Source: Diplosphaera chodatii
Lineage: Eukaryota > Chlorophyta > Trebouxiophyceae > Prasiolales > Stichococcaceae
Direction of reading: 5' to 3'
NCBI GenBank assembly: GCA_032358165.1
Contig: JAALGY010000035.1
Coordinates: 1-64,000, forward strand
DNA length: 64,000 bases
The position numbers were made by a program, and so were the translations under genes. Positions 38,701 to 49,900 of this stretch are shown one piece after another. The notes below the pieces were generated by a model. That model was not told the DNA's origin. It was given only the letters and a program-made list of their open reading frames with translations, and did no database searches. Within the stretch, counting starts at the first letter, position 1. The number at the start of each line of letters is the position of its first letter.

Positions 38701-40602
38701 CATGCATATATAACTGCCAGGCTGTATCATAAGTCAAGGCTGCGTCGCATGCATGGCCGCCTGCAGCAGCAGCATCATGATGGATCGCCACTGCCTGCAG
38801 AAAGGGTCGCCTTAGCTCATCAGCCACAATCTCTAGGTACGGTTGCATGTCTTTGCACTTCTCCGTTTTGCTGCCCGGAATAATGAATGGAATCCATGTT
38901 GCTGCCATCGTGTTGCGCAAACACTCTGGGAGTGCCAAACAATGCAATGCGAAAGGGCACATTTAGTATTTGCTCTTGCTTGATCAAATGGACAAAACCC
39001 ATCGCCATAACCAATCAAAGGAAAATGTCCTGTCAACTTGCAGCCTGCATCAATGACAGCATGGTCGTCTGCATCAGCATTGCGATTTACAGCTATGCAC
39101 AATCACTGCATGCATCACTCACAGGGACAAGCGCAGCACATGCCTGATGAGTCATGTTTGGGCTGCATCAAGGGATCGTCAACCATTGACCCCTTCCAGA
39201 TGCTGCCATCGTACACATCCTGTAAGGACAACAACAATCCTCCGTGCAGGCTATCAAGCCATGTGTGAATTAAGGCAGATCTCCAAGACCACACGAGACA
39301 GCGGCCCTCACTTGCAAGCAGCCCTCCGGAATTTCACGGCTGAGATACGAATCCAGTTCCCTGCAATGCAAGGACAATCATTGTGAGATCCTCATCAGCA
39401 AGCACAACACTCGTCAGGCCTAAAAATCAATCAGGGTTTGGTGTATGGTTGGCGCACTGGGGTGGCATGGCGCTGACAAACAGTAGGAAATGGAATGCTT
39501 GTGTGGAACAATCTACAAATAGCGAGGGGTACCTGGCAAACACCTTGTCGCTCCACAAGAATTTGACATGCATAACCGGATATGGAGTTGTAGGTGATCT
39601 TCTTCTTTGCCCTAGGCCGCCCTCCGGTGACACCATTGGACGGATGAAAGCAGTCCGCTTGACAGCGCGGGCAGCTGGTCAAGTCAACATGCTCGCAGCG
39701 GTAGATGGTGTGACAATCCTTGCCGTTGCAGATATCATACTCATAGTAGTCAAAAGGAAAATGCTGGTAAGCAGCTTGTTAGCCGCAGGATAGTCTTTGG
39801 GAATCATGTCGCGATATGCTGCCGGTGTGGCAGTTGGACCTTGCAGCGTTGAGGAGGACACGCTATCGATCATCATGGGACAGGACTTCCGTATGCACCA
39901 AACTTTTTGACTCATTGCGAACTTACAGCTTTGTACAAATGAGCAACCACCACTCACCTTCTTAGTCCTTCGCTTCTTCGCTGTTCTGTGTAGTGTGCTT
40001 GCGGCACAGAGTGTTTCGCCTTCAGCCACATATCCTCAGCTAGGTCCCTCATGCTCAAAAGATGCTTATCTTGGTCCACTTTCGCTTGGTTGCGGCCTCC
40101 TCCTCATCTTGATCTTCATTGTCTACTACACCACAGGTCGTATGTGACGTCGTCCTTGCATGAGCGTTGCCCTTTGCACGGTGTATTCATGGACGGAAGC
40201 ACACACAAAAAGCCTTCATGGCAGCAAATGCCCGTGCTGCCAGGGTAGGGTGAAGCCCTTGATAATCATGCATGCGTCAAAGATGGTCATCCTCACCCGT
40301 GGTTTGATGGTGTTGTGGCCATATGTGCGACGCCATGCACCGAGCATCATTGCCCGGGCGCCGGGCTTCGAGTTCTTCTTGGTGATCGTTTGTTGCAACA
40401 GTGCCTGCCGCCGGCGGTTTCTTTCGATAGTGCCTGCAGGTAGCAGAAGCTGGGGAGGCGTTCGAGGCCGAAATCCCGCATGCGTTGCTTGCGGGTTAGT
40501 ATTGTGTTTGACTGATGTAGCTGTGCCGACGTTGGAATCATTAGAGCTTGTTGCGCACAGGTGTTGCATGACGGCGCCATACCTCAAGCCTTCACAATCT
40601 AG

Positions 40603-41384
40603 ATGGGGTCGGTTTTCGCAGGTGGCAAGTACGCCAATGTTGCAGCACACAACATCGCCGGCAGCACCTTCCAATCGCTGCTTGATGCCAAGATCATCAC
40701 TGTGTGCGAGGGCGGGGAGTATAAGACGGCAGAGGCGGTGGTGCTGTTGATGCACGATATGGACATTCCCGGCACGGGTCTGTTTGGCATCGGCTGGGCA
40801 TATGGCACGCTGCTGGCGGAGCAGGTGGGCAACCACTCTGCATACGGTGGTCACAACGTTGCGCCACCTGGTGATGTCTGCTTCGAACTAGATGCAGAGC
40901 GGATTAGGACAAACTAGCAATTAAACAAGTCTCGAAAGTCACGGAGGGCTCGCCCACCGTAGTTCAGCTGCCAACAACCTAGGGCACAATGTGCAGGTGG
41001 TGGAGAGCAGCTCGCACATGGTGCATGTCAAAGACATTGCCGTCATTCCAGGACACGACCCGAAGAAGCACTTCGGAGGCACAAAGCAGGTTGTCAACGT
41101 GCTCGGCAACAAGGTCAAGGGCGCGAACGTCAAGAAGCTGGAGATGTGCCCCAAGGTATGCAGTTTACAACGTTTCCACATCTGTTGCAGGACCAAGTGG
41201 TGATTGTATGTGTCCAACAAGGGGCACAAGCTCTGCAAGGCCGACATTCCCCTTGTCTATGTGATGCAACAATTGGCTCAGCAGACTGTTTCTGTAATGG
41301 TCGCAGAGTGACAAGCCTCTGCAATGGCCTCTCGCCGGGTTCCAGCAGCGCAAGCCAAGGCAGATCTTCCCGCACCATCAGGTG
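40603..41384 (+). pseudogene. Second gene of the CACTA-like element, decayed
   Basis: Plus-strand exons: about 40,621-40,917 (GGKYANVAAHNIAGSTFQSL, then KIITVCEGGEYKTAEAVVLL), about 40,993-41,155 (VKDIAVIPGHDPKKHFGGTK, NKVKGANVKKLEMCPK) and about 41,208-41,384 (VSNKGHKLCKADIPLVYVMQ, then an in-frame TGA, then QASAMASRRVPAAQAKADL) followed by a GTGAGT donor. Introns have the local TGCAG acceptor form. It is divergent from the TNP2-type gene and would correspond by position to the accessory (TnpA-like) gene, but I recognise no domain. The in-frame stop and the stop after the first exon suggest inactivation, unless those points are introns. Confidence 0.45.
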
Positions 41385-41824
41385 AGTGTCATCTTGATTG
41401 TGACATGGAAGCATGATGCCAAGCACCGCGTAAGTTTTGCAAAAAAATGTCAATGAACATGCTGATTGAGGCCCGTTGTGTTTGAGCTTCGATCTGCATG
41501 GGTGTTGTTGTCAAAGAATGTACCCATTGGATGACGAACTGTGATGTTATGGTGCAGGGTAATTCGAACAACGCGATGACAGGACGAGGCATGGCATGAG
41601 AGGAGAGGTTGTCTAGCACCGCAGCTGCGACGGGGTGGATCGACATCTAGTGGAGTCCTAGGGATGCAAGGGATGTTATGATAGGCCTAGCCAGCGGCAC
41701 AGCATCCTAGCGGTTTGCTTGAGTACATAGACACGCGCAGCATGCTGTATGGGCGTGCAGGCTGCATGCAGGATTGATCGGCATCCCGCGTGCACCCCGA
41801 AATGGGGATTGACGATGCTACATA

Positions 41825-42362
41825 GCGTTAACACCTTGTTATCACCCATCCAAGCACACAATAGTGCATCCTTAGTTGGCGCTGTTAACACGACGTTCAC
41901 ATGCTAGAAGATAGTCAACGCTCCTCTTAAACCCTGGATCGGCGGTGACACCGGCGGCGATGTGCATGAGCAAACATCATGTTCGTTAACACAGTGTATC
42001 TGACATGGGCGGGGCACCCAATATAGCCGTGTTAACCGTCGGTCAACATGGCACATATAAACAAGGAATCGCATTGCAAGACGTCATGTTAACGTCCTAT
42101 TAATGCAGATAGTGGCGGCCACCACCAACCATGTGTGGTGCATATATAGTCATGCTGGGCTATACACGGCAACTACTGCTTTTATCGAGCCTGGCACAAC
42201 ACCATCTTAGAAAAGTTAGACAAATTCCATAGCATACTTGTCAACCAAGGGTTAACAGAGGTGTGCTGTCGGCTATGTTCAGGTCAACTGATCATTACCG
42301 TCTTAACATACGTACTGAAATCCAACAAGGTTTTCATAGCTTGACTCCAACACGGTATTAAC
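41825..42362. repeat. Right subterminal GTTAACA repeat cluster
   Basis: GTTAAC-type words at about 41,827, 41,884, 41,988, 42,031, 42,089, 42,251, 42,303 and 42,358 mirror the cluster at the left end. The 62-bp dispersed repeat copy 2 (42,143-42,204) is embedded in it. Confidence 0.65.
42143..42204 (+). repeat. 62-bp dispersed repeat, copy 2
   Basis: Matches the minus strand of 643-704 at 59 of 62 positions. It lies 190 bp inside the right terminus of the CACTA-like element, yet the flanks of copy 1 show no GTTAACA words or terminal repeat. Confidence 0.7.
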
Positions 42363-42377
42363 CTACACTTTTGAGCT

Positions 42378-42394
42378 GATGTATATGGCTAGTT
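42378..42394 (-). repeat. Right terminal inverted repeat of CACTA-like element
   Basis: In reverse complement this reads AACTAGCCATATACATC, pairing with the left end except at the first base and one internal base. Confidence 0.7.
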
Positions 42395-44151
42395 CCAGCT
42401 GATACTGCTGCTGTCAGCTTTAGAGTTCATCTTATGGCCTAAAGTGCAGCAGATATCAGGCGCAATCGGTTCATTCTCGATGGGATGCAGGAGCTTTTAT
42501 CCCCAGAGTTTGGGGGACAGTCACTTCTCTTCGCTTTGTGGCTTCCGACAACTTCTAAGCTATCAGACACGCGATCCATGCGACAGCATGCCACTCCCGC
42601 TGCTCCATCATAGACCGTCTATGATGGAGTGTCGGACACGACTAAGGGCTGAAGTACTTGCTATGCCCCGGGCAGCGGCTGAAATGCAATGACCTCACAG
42701 GAAACTTGGCTTTTGTTGTTGACCTCTGCCCTCTTCCACCACGACCAGAAGACTCTCTTTCTAGCAAAGGGTTGCAATGCTTTTAACGCGTTGGCAACAA
42801 GCCTCTTGTTGTTGTGTTGTCTGAGAACAACACAACGCTTTGTTTGATGAGGTTGGGAAACGTGGAATGTTGAGCTCTAATCCATCACATATTTAGGATT
42901 TTTCGGTTCTGGCATCCAGTACGTTCAACGGCAAGTTGCGGCATCACGAGCCAGACATGTGATCAACAAGTTGGGTCGTATTGGTCCTAGGAGCTGCATA
43001 GGAAGAACATTCAAACGCACGATTGAAACATGGTGTCATGGCCACGAAATGGTACAGAACGTATTACATTGTATCATTGTTGACTCGATACCTTGCGCTC
43101 TTCTATCTTGCAACATCGTCCACATAGCGACAACAACAAGCTTGGCGTCCGCTTTCTCAAATCGCGGCAGCCAATGCCGATTCGTTTTGTGAGTACCAGC
43201 TGATGTCATAAACATGTCACCCACACAACATGCATACGATGCCATTGCTTGCCATGTTTCACGACTCGATTGACGCTTTCGTGACATGACCAGCCGATGA
43301 TATTGTCCTGTTGCAAGCATGCTGTCATCGCGCGCGCACGAAACATGCAAGCACGTTCTTCTGTCATGATCTTTCTACGTTTCGCTGAGTGTTGAACTAA
43401 ACACGCAAGGCAACGTGTATACCTACCTGCCATCTCAACCCAAGTTTCATGCACCTTTCTTTGCATGTTTCTTTGTATGGTAGCATACTTTGATTTTGAA
43501 TTTGCTGATGACGCTTGCGACGACGTCAGATCAAAACCAAGTGAATCATTACACGTGGTCAATTCATGCAACACACGGTACATACATCATGCAATCACGC
43601 AATTCAGCTCCTGCTTGCCAAATTACTGTGAGCTGAACTCCCTGGCTGTCGCGTGTTGACCTAACGGAATCTAACTTTTTAAAATTCTAATCATGTTAGA
43701 GAGCAGGGAAACTCGGAGATCTGGACATACTGGAGGAGATGTTTAAACCCAAACCCTCGAGTCCGAACTCAAACTCGCAGCCGCGAACAATTGCGGCCAG
43801 GGTTTAGGCCCCTTCAGTACACCCGACCCCTTCTCGAGCAAGCGGCGGGGGAGTGTGAAATTTCATGAGGAACGGGGCGGTTCTTATTCACCGGGTCGCA
43901 ACCAGGCGTCGACCTCTAGTAAATTCAAAATCATACCCTAAAAGCCTGAAGTGGGTGGACTCATTCGGAAGCAGGACAGCAACAGAACAACATCGCCAGC
44001 TGAATAGAGGCGGGTGTCAGTGCAGCCTGCAAGCTGTGTTCAAAGCATGTCAGCACCCTGTGTTGGTTTTGCGAAAGGGCCATACTCTCGGGTGTCTGTT
44101 CCTGTGTCCATTGGCGCATGCGGCAGCGCGAAATACAGATTCTGAGACAGA
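42395..44151. other. Intergenic DNA right of the CACTA-like element
   Basis: No intact gene is visible. A minus-strand segment at about 43,580-43,040 has weak coding character (TNRHWLPRFEKADAKLVVVA; CLACLVQHSAKRRKIMTEER) but is broken and unassigned. Two hairpins occur: a 27-nt palindrome at 42,603-42,629 and a 10-bp stem at about 42,812-42,838. The last 300 bp should hold the promoter of the UIM gene. Confidence 0.4.
42603..42629. repeat. Perfect 27-nt palindrome
   Basis: Thirteen-base arms (CTCCATCATAGAC and its complement) flank one central C. It lies 210 bp outside the CACTA-like right terminus. Confidence 0.9.
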
Positions 44152-45682
44152 ATGGCTGACGACGATGACTATGAGGCGCAACGGCGAAAACGCATGCATC
44201 AGAATGCAGCAAAGCTGGCAGAGCTTCAGGTGACTCACTGCTGACCGCCTCCATGCATGTGTGTCCATCGGTCAAGAGGCAGTGAAGCTGCATCATGTGC
44301 GCCATGTGAATGCCATAGTCGCGTCGCAGGTGGCATCGGCCGCCGGCGATACCAGGAAAGCTGCGGAGCAGGCGGAGGAGCGCCGCGTTGCAGCACGGCG
44401 AGCAGCACGCGCGACGCTGGCAGCGGGTGCCGGGCCGCGGCGTGCGTCAAACCGCGCCGCTGCCGCCCGCACAGCCACAAAGTTGCAGCAGCAGGCACAC
44501 AGCGGGCGCACCGGCGATGACGGTGCTTCCAGCAGCGAGGAGAACAGCTCCGATGGGCAGCCGCATGGGCCGGCGCGTGGGTCCCCGGCTGCAGTGGAAT
44601 ATGACCCGCTAGGTCCGCTACCTGCTGAGTCAGTCTGCCGGGTTGGTGGACTCGGTGACACCAGAACCATATCAGTACCGCAGTACCGCATACGTGGTGC
44701 ACTGCTGCTGTGCAGATGATGCGGCAGGCAACAGCAGCAGCGGCGATGACAGCGTGAGCCTGGCAGACAGCAGCGCGGACGAGGTCGATCGCGCTGTGCC
44801 ACCTGGGCGACCGCGTTCAGCAGGCAGTGTGCACCCTTGGGCTTGGACTAACTCGCACTGCAGCATTACTGCCTAATGTCAATGTGTAACCGCTGCACAA
44901 ATGCAAACAGCTGGCAAGGGCTGCAAGCAGACAGCAGCAGTGTCAAATGGAGGGTGTCACAGTTTTGCAGGGGATGATGGGCGTGGCGCAGCAGCGGATG
45001 CCATCAGCAGGGAGCAGGAGGACGAGCAGCTGCAGCAGGCCCTGGCGCTGTCGCTGGCAGACGGTGGCAGCACAGCACGCCCTCCAGATGAAGGTTGACG
45101 CCTTCATATCTCTTTTGTTGTGGGCTGTGCAAGCAATCAATTTTAAATATGGTCAGTGGAAGATGTCTGCAGTGATGAACCACCAGCTGTCAGATCTGTC
45201 CTTCATCGCGACTGCCGCAGGTCGTCAACCCCGACTACCGGTTTCCACAAAGAGCAGCCAACAAAGGCCAACAACGAAGCCGACTGCCAAGAGGAAACCG
45301 GCAGCCAAGGCGCAGCAAGAGAAGCGCAGGCGGCTGGAGGTGGCAGCACCGCCCTCAGAGGAGGATGTGCTTGCAGCATTTGAGCTCTTCAATCAGCAGC
45401 AGATGTCTACAATCATTGCAGCCGACATCGATAAGGTAACATCCACCAAACGTGCATCAAATGTGCACATTCTGTCGGATCCCATTGCCGTTCTGATCAG
45501 TGCATGGTCGTGTGACGTCCTGCCGCCGGGTTGTTCAGGTGGCGGGCGACACACTAGGCATGGATCTGGACAGTGTGCAGCTGCACAACATGATGGCGCG
45601 TGCGTGTGACCTGCTGCACCTGCAGCAACCGCGTCTGGTATTCGATGACTTTACACGCTTAGTGCGTCACTTCTGCGGGTGA
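44152..45682 (+). CDS. Protein with ubiquitin-interacting motif and EF-hand-like pair
   Basis: Multi-exon gene starting MADDDDYEAQRRKRMHQNAA (44,152). Exon 2 (from about 44,330) is Arg/Ala-rich and basic, then Ser/Glu-rich (SSSEENSSDG). A later exon (about 44,970-45,090) carries EDEQLQQALALSLADG, a ubiquitin-interacting motif with the E-x-x-x-A-x-x-x-S core. The following exon is Lys/Arg-rich (TAKRKPAAKAQQEKRRRLE), a likely nuclear signal, and then has SEEDVLAAFELFNQQQMSTI. The last exon (about 45,538-45,682) adds GDTLGMDLDSVQLHNMMARA and LVFDDFTRLVRHFCG. These two parts have centrin-like EF-hand helices, but calcium ligands look incomplete. I do not know a named ortholog. A nuclear ubiquitin-binding role is inference. 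Confidence 0.7.
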
Positions 45683-45782
45683 TGCGGTGGCTCCAGCAGC
45701 TCATGGGTCCCCAACTGGATGCAGCAAGCACATGAGCCCTGCAGCTGTCATGTACTTTGTTCACGGTCGTCCATGTTGCAAA

Positions 45783-46907
45783 TCAATCGTATTTTCTGTA
45801 TCTGAGGGCTGCCTGCACCCAAGCAAAGCATGCACCCTGCAGCGGTTGGGCGTAGCACGACATGGCACCAGACCGTGTCACTGCACATCTGCCCTGCTGT
45901 GTAGCTTCAGTTTGATCTTTAATGGCAATGTCGTGCCCATAGCTCCTTCCACTACCTCCATAGCGACTGCCACTGGACCCAACTCTTGCTCGTGAAACCC
46001 ACCTGCAGGCGATGTACCTTTGGACGTGAGCCCCATGCCTGCACATCTTGCATGATGCATGTTCAAGTTGCAGCTCACCCGCAGCAAGATCGTCACCTGT
46101 AAATTGGCCTGCGTGGCTGTCACTGCCAGACACATGGCCGCCGCCGTCGGCATACCCTTTGACCTGCGGCCGGCCTGCTTCTGTGAGGTGACTGGCATCA
46201 AGTGGCGCTGGGAGCGCCGTACCCAGAACTGCTGGCGCACCCGCAGGGCCCGCTGACTCTGCTGCTGCTGCCGCTGCCTGCTGTGGCGCCTCCTGCGGCT
46301 CCTGCAGCTCAATCCGCGCAGCTGACGGTGCCATGACTGGCTTGCCAGCTGCACGGTGTGCTAGCTGTGCTGTCTCCGCGACCCGTGCCTCGTCCGGCGC
46401 CACACCAGCAGCCTGCAACCCCGCAATGCATGCACTGTCCGATGTCACGACATGGAACGGACTTGATGGGTTCTGCGTGAGTTCCGCAGGACCACTGCGT
46501 ATTCGCTCGTAGAAGACAGTCGAGGTGGAAAGTGCAGCGGAGTTGCTCGGCATGCAGTGCCGGAATGTGCGGCAGCAGCACTGCCGTGGGCGGGTGCTGA
46601 CACCAGGGTTACCTCAGGCGCATCAGCACCCTGCCGCTGTGTGGCGCTGGCTGCAAGCTGCAGCAGGCTGGCTGCTCCTGCCCCCGCCGCGGGTGTGTCC
46701 AGCTGCGCTGCCGCTGCGTCGAGCAGGTTGCTCCTGCGTTGACAAGATAGGGTGATGAGAGTATTTGTGACACCGCGTGTCCGGCATGACAGAGTGTTGC
46801 CAGGGTGACGCTGCCCGGGGGCTGAGCATGCAAGCTGGGCAGCAGGAAGATTTCGCAAGCTCACTTGACTCGCAGCCTGGACAGGGGCCCCAGCGACTGT
46901 GGCAGCG

Positions 46908-46939
<32 letters not shown>

Positions 46940-49900
46940 TGGTGGTGGCGCAGCTGCAGCGCAGCTGCATCAACGAGGCTGTGCAGGTTCGCCGCAGACA
47001 GCCCCGTCTGCAGCGCGGCCGACAGCGCGGCCGCCACCGCCTGCGAGGCGGCCGCGCGCAGCCCTGGCGACGGCGGCGGCAGCGCCTGCGCCTGGCCCGG
47101 CACCTGCTGCATGCCGGGGGGCGGCAGCGCCACCGGGGCGGCCGGGTCCAGCGCCAGCTCCGCGGCCGTGAGCTCCGACAGGCGCGTCCACTCGAACGAC
47201 TCCTCCGGCTTGCCCACATTGTACATCAGCTTGTGCTCATCTGCAGCGCAGCACACCACGTACCTGTTGGCAGCAGGTGCAACCACAGCCCGATGCAGTC
47301 TTGAGTGGCTTCATGTGCAGCACCACGAGGTGTGATAGTCGTGCTGGCTGGTGCCAGGCTGACACACGCTGACGCTGCCACGCACGGGTGGTGGGGAAGT
47401 GGTCGGAGACGAGGGCGCGGAACCAGCCACCCTCCTCGGGCCAGTGGCGCAGCACCGCCTGCCCCAGCAGCCCCCGCGCCATGCCCTCCAGCACCTGCCC
47501 CAGGGGGCGCCCCGCCGACCCGCCAGCCAGCTGCGGCTGCGGCGCCGGCAGCGGCTGCTGCGGCGGCTGCTGCTGCTGCGGCGGCACTGGCGGCAGCGGT
47601 GGGGTGTGCAGCGGCAGCGGCTCCTGCAGGGCCTGCGGCTGTGCTGGCGGCTGGAAGGGCAGCACGGCCGGCATAGTAGGCAGGGAGACAGGCGGGACAA
47701 CGAATGGCAGGCTGCCGCCTACAGCTGCCTCCTCATCACCACCGGCCATCAGTGCTGTAAAGGAGATGGCCTGCCCTGGCGCCTGGGGTGGCAGCGCGGG
47801 GGCGACGGCGGGCAGCTGCACCACCACCTGTGGCGGCTGTGGCTGCGCGGGGGGCAGGCTGACGGGCGCCAGCGGCGCGTATCGCCCGCTGGGGCCGGCG
47901 CTGCGCGGCAGCTCCATCAGGACATCGTGCCGCGGCGCCTTGCCTGCAGGGGCGTTGCATGTGGGCTTAATCTGATGGTCACTGCTGACAGAGATGCAGC
48001 GAACCGACGGCAGCACAGCATCGAGATGGTGGACGCTGCTGCAGCCCAGTCAAGTGGCAAGCTGGTCTGACACCCCGAGCGCACAAGTCAGCAGGAGGCA
48101 CCTGCAGCCAGGTCAGCGGCATAGCTGCCGGAGGACAGGTAGTGCTCGAAGTCCAGGAGCGACTTCTCGTAGTTCAGGCGCATGTTGTAGGAGGCGCTGG
48201 TCTGCCCCCGCAGGTCCAGCCCCAGCGACCGGCACACCTCCTGTTGGCACCCCCATTTGGGTGGTGTCAGTCAGCGAGCTGATGACAGACCGGATCTCGG
48301 CAGTTCTACGTCGTGCCATGGACTGTTGACAGCGGCAAGGGAACCGGCAGTCAGGGCGCACCTTCCACTGTTTGCCGCGGCACACCGCGTCGTAGCCGCC
48401 GCGGTTCTGCACCTCCCAGAACACGCGGTGCAGGTCCAGCTCCAGCCGTGCGAAGATGATGGGCTTGAACTTGCCTGCACATTGCAGGACGTGATGCTTT
48501 CTGCCACAGCCAGTTGGCGGTATGCAACAATATGCACCACCCAAGCGGTGGGTGGTATGAAGTGCAGGTTGCCTCAAGCCCACGGCGCTAATTACAACCA
48601 CACATGCTGCTGCCGCCATGTGCACTGGCAGGCAGGGCGGGGCGCGGCGCACCGCGGACGCTGAGCAGGTAGTTGGTGAGCATGCGGGTGAGCTGGTCGC
48701 GGTCCAGGGGGCGGATGGCGTCCAGCACCTCCGCCGCCACCTCGCCGCCCCTCTCCCCCGCTGCCGCCCGCCCCCCCTCCAGCGCCACATGTGCCTCCTG
48801 CTGCGCCTCTGCTGCCGGCGCACCCGGCTGCTCCGGCATGCCGCCCGCAGGCTGCCCCGCGGCAGCTGTGCCTGGGGTCGCCGAGCCGGCGCGTGCTCCC
48901 CGCTGACGCTGCGCACCGGCCTCGTCATCAAGCCTGGCAACAGTCAAGGTGCGGGTCAGAGAGGGGTCATGCTGAGCAGAGCCAGGCGGGCAGAGGTGCT
49001 GATGCAGTGTGGCCGCATGTGTGCAAGCAGGTTGGCGGTGGGCGGCACCTGCGGCCCTTGGCGCGGGCGGCGCGCGCGGCACGCGCCTCCGCCTCCGCTG
49101 CCCGCCGGCGCTTCTCCTCCCAGATGGCGTCCTCCTCCGGGTCGCGCTCGATCTCCCACGGGCTCACCCACTGTGTCGTGAAGAACTACAGGCTATGAGT
49201 CCAGCGCCATGAGCCGTGACATGAATGTCAAATGTCACATGCGATGGCTTTCAAGTGCATGGATGTCCGGCACTCCGTTGAGAGGGCTGCCAGCGGCACC
49301 TGGAACTTTTCCTCGTCGCGTGCAGTGACGTCCCACTCGACGCGCACGCTTTCCCAGGGGTCATAGGCCGCAACCTCCTCGGGGGTGGACACGCCCGGCA
49401 CCGGCGCTGGCCTCACTGTGTTGACGAAGCCCTTGTAGTACACGCCGCCTGCGGGGTGCACAGCTGACGAGCTGGTTTGTTGCAGTGGTGGCCCCACCGG
49501 ACACATGCAAGGCATGCAGGATACAGGGTAGACACTGCGCTGCGATAGTGGTGTGGTGCGCAGGCCGCCGGCCGCGCACCTGACCGCTTGGTGGGGCCGC
49601 CCTTCTTGCCGCCGAAGTACATGCGGAAGCGGCTGCCCGGCGTCCAGGTGTGGCGGCGCCGCACGTCAAACGCCTCCGCCGCCACCACATAGTCGGGCAG
49701 GCCCCGATCCAGCTGCTTGGCAAACACAAAAGTTTAACCATGCGCAGTTCCTTACCCAGTGATGGCACATGCTGTCAGTGCGCTGCACCGAGACCAGGTT
49801 TCATATAGATCATGCAAGTCCCAAGGGTGCTGCTTGCGCCTGCCAGATGCACATTACAGCAAAACACGGATGATTCTCATGTGCACCTGCAATGGCGCTG

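Larger units (their letters stand above)
34829..40250 (-). pseudogene. Decayed TNP2-type (CACTA) transposase
   Basis: Fragments in N- to C-terminal order on the minus strand: about 39,800-39,430 (YDICNGKDCHTIYRCEHV, then a CPRC pair, a cysteine-bearing segment as in TNP2); about 39,050-38,790 (HFPLIGYGDGF, FIIPGSKTEKCKDMQPYLEI); about 38,000-37,790 (HYCFEGVARGDAALTACRPI); about 37,630-37,450 (AGKILNLILHECVENRRW); 37,133-36,900; about 36,390-36,150 (CRAHWADGIGKYALMEVFDR); 36,114-35,920 (a DUF4218-like stretch with VLSELEFVLPTWECNINRH); 35,763-35,542; and 35,398-34,829 (FGRVTEYLGHCPLG, GNLWRAADIVPN). Frameshifts are visible, for example near 38,900. The Helitron-like copy C lies just upstream of the exon at 36,390. 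Some gaps may be introns, so the number of true lesions is unknown. The N-terminus is not defined. Confidence 0.65.
33939..42394. mobile_element. CACTA-like DNA transposon, 8.5 kb
   Basis: The left end begins CACTAGCCATATACGTC (33,939-33,955). The right end, read in reverse complement from 42,394, begins AACTAGCCATATACATC, so 15 of 17 positions match. Both ends carry clusters of GTTAACA-type words, as the subterminal repeats of CACTA elements do. Inside lie a decayed TNP2/DUF4218-type transposase on the minus strand and a second gene on the plus strand near the right end. No 3-bp target duplication survives at the predicted borders, and the first base of the right inverted repeat differs, so the copy is old or the border is off by a base. 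A Helitron-like copy is nested at 36,401-36,863. Confidence 0.75.

Noticed and set aside
40216..40854. 212-residue minus-strand protein
   Set aside because: Its upper half is antisense to the better-looking plus-strand exon at 40,621-40,917. Only the lower part (below about 40,600) might belong to the transposase N-terminus.
43793..43815. Plant-type telomere repeat (GGGTTTAGG)
   Set aside because: Only one unit is present, with no tandem array.
46899..47171. Leu- or Ala-rich membrane or low-complexity protein on the plus strand
   Set aside because: It is the antisense of the Gln-rich CAG-repeat tail of the minus-strand chromatin gene.
47305..47676. Ala/Pro-rich plus-strand protein
   Set aside because: Antisense shadow of the Pro/Gln-rich linker between ARID and the Agenet-like domain.
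49070..49710. Auxin response factor or BRWD/PHIP gene
   Set aside because: Only the Tudor-like module matches. No B3 DNA-binding domain and no WD40 repeats occur in the locus.
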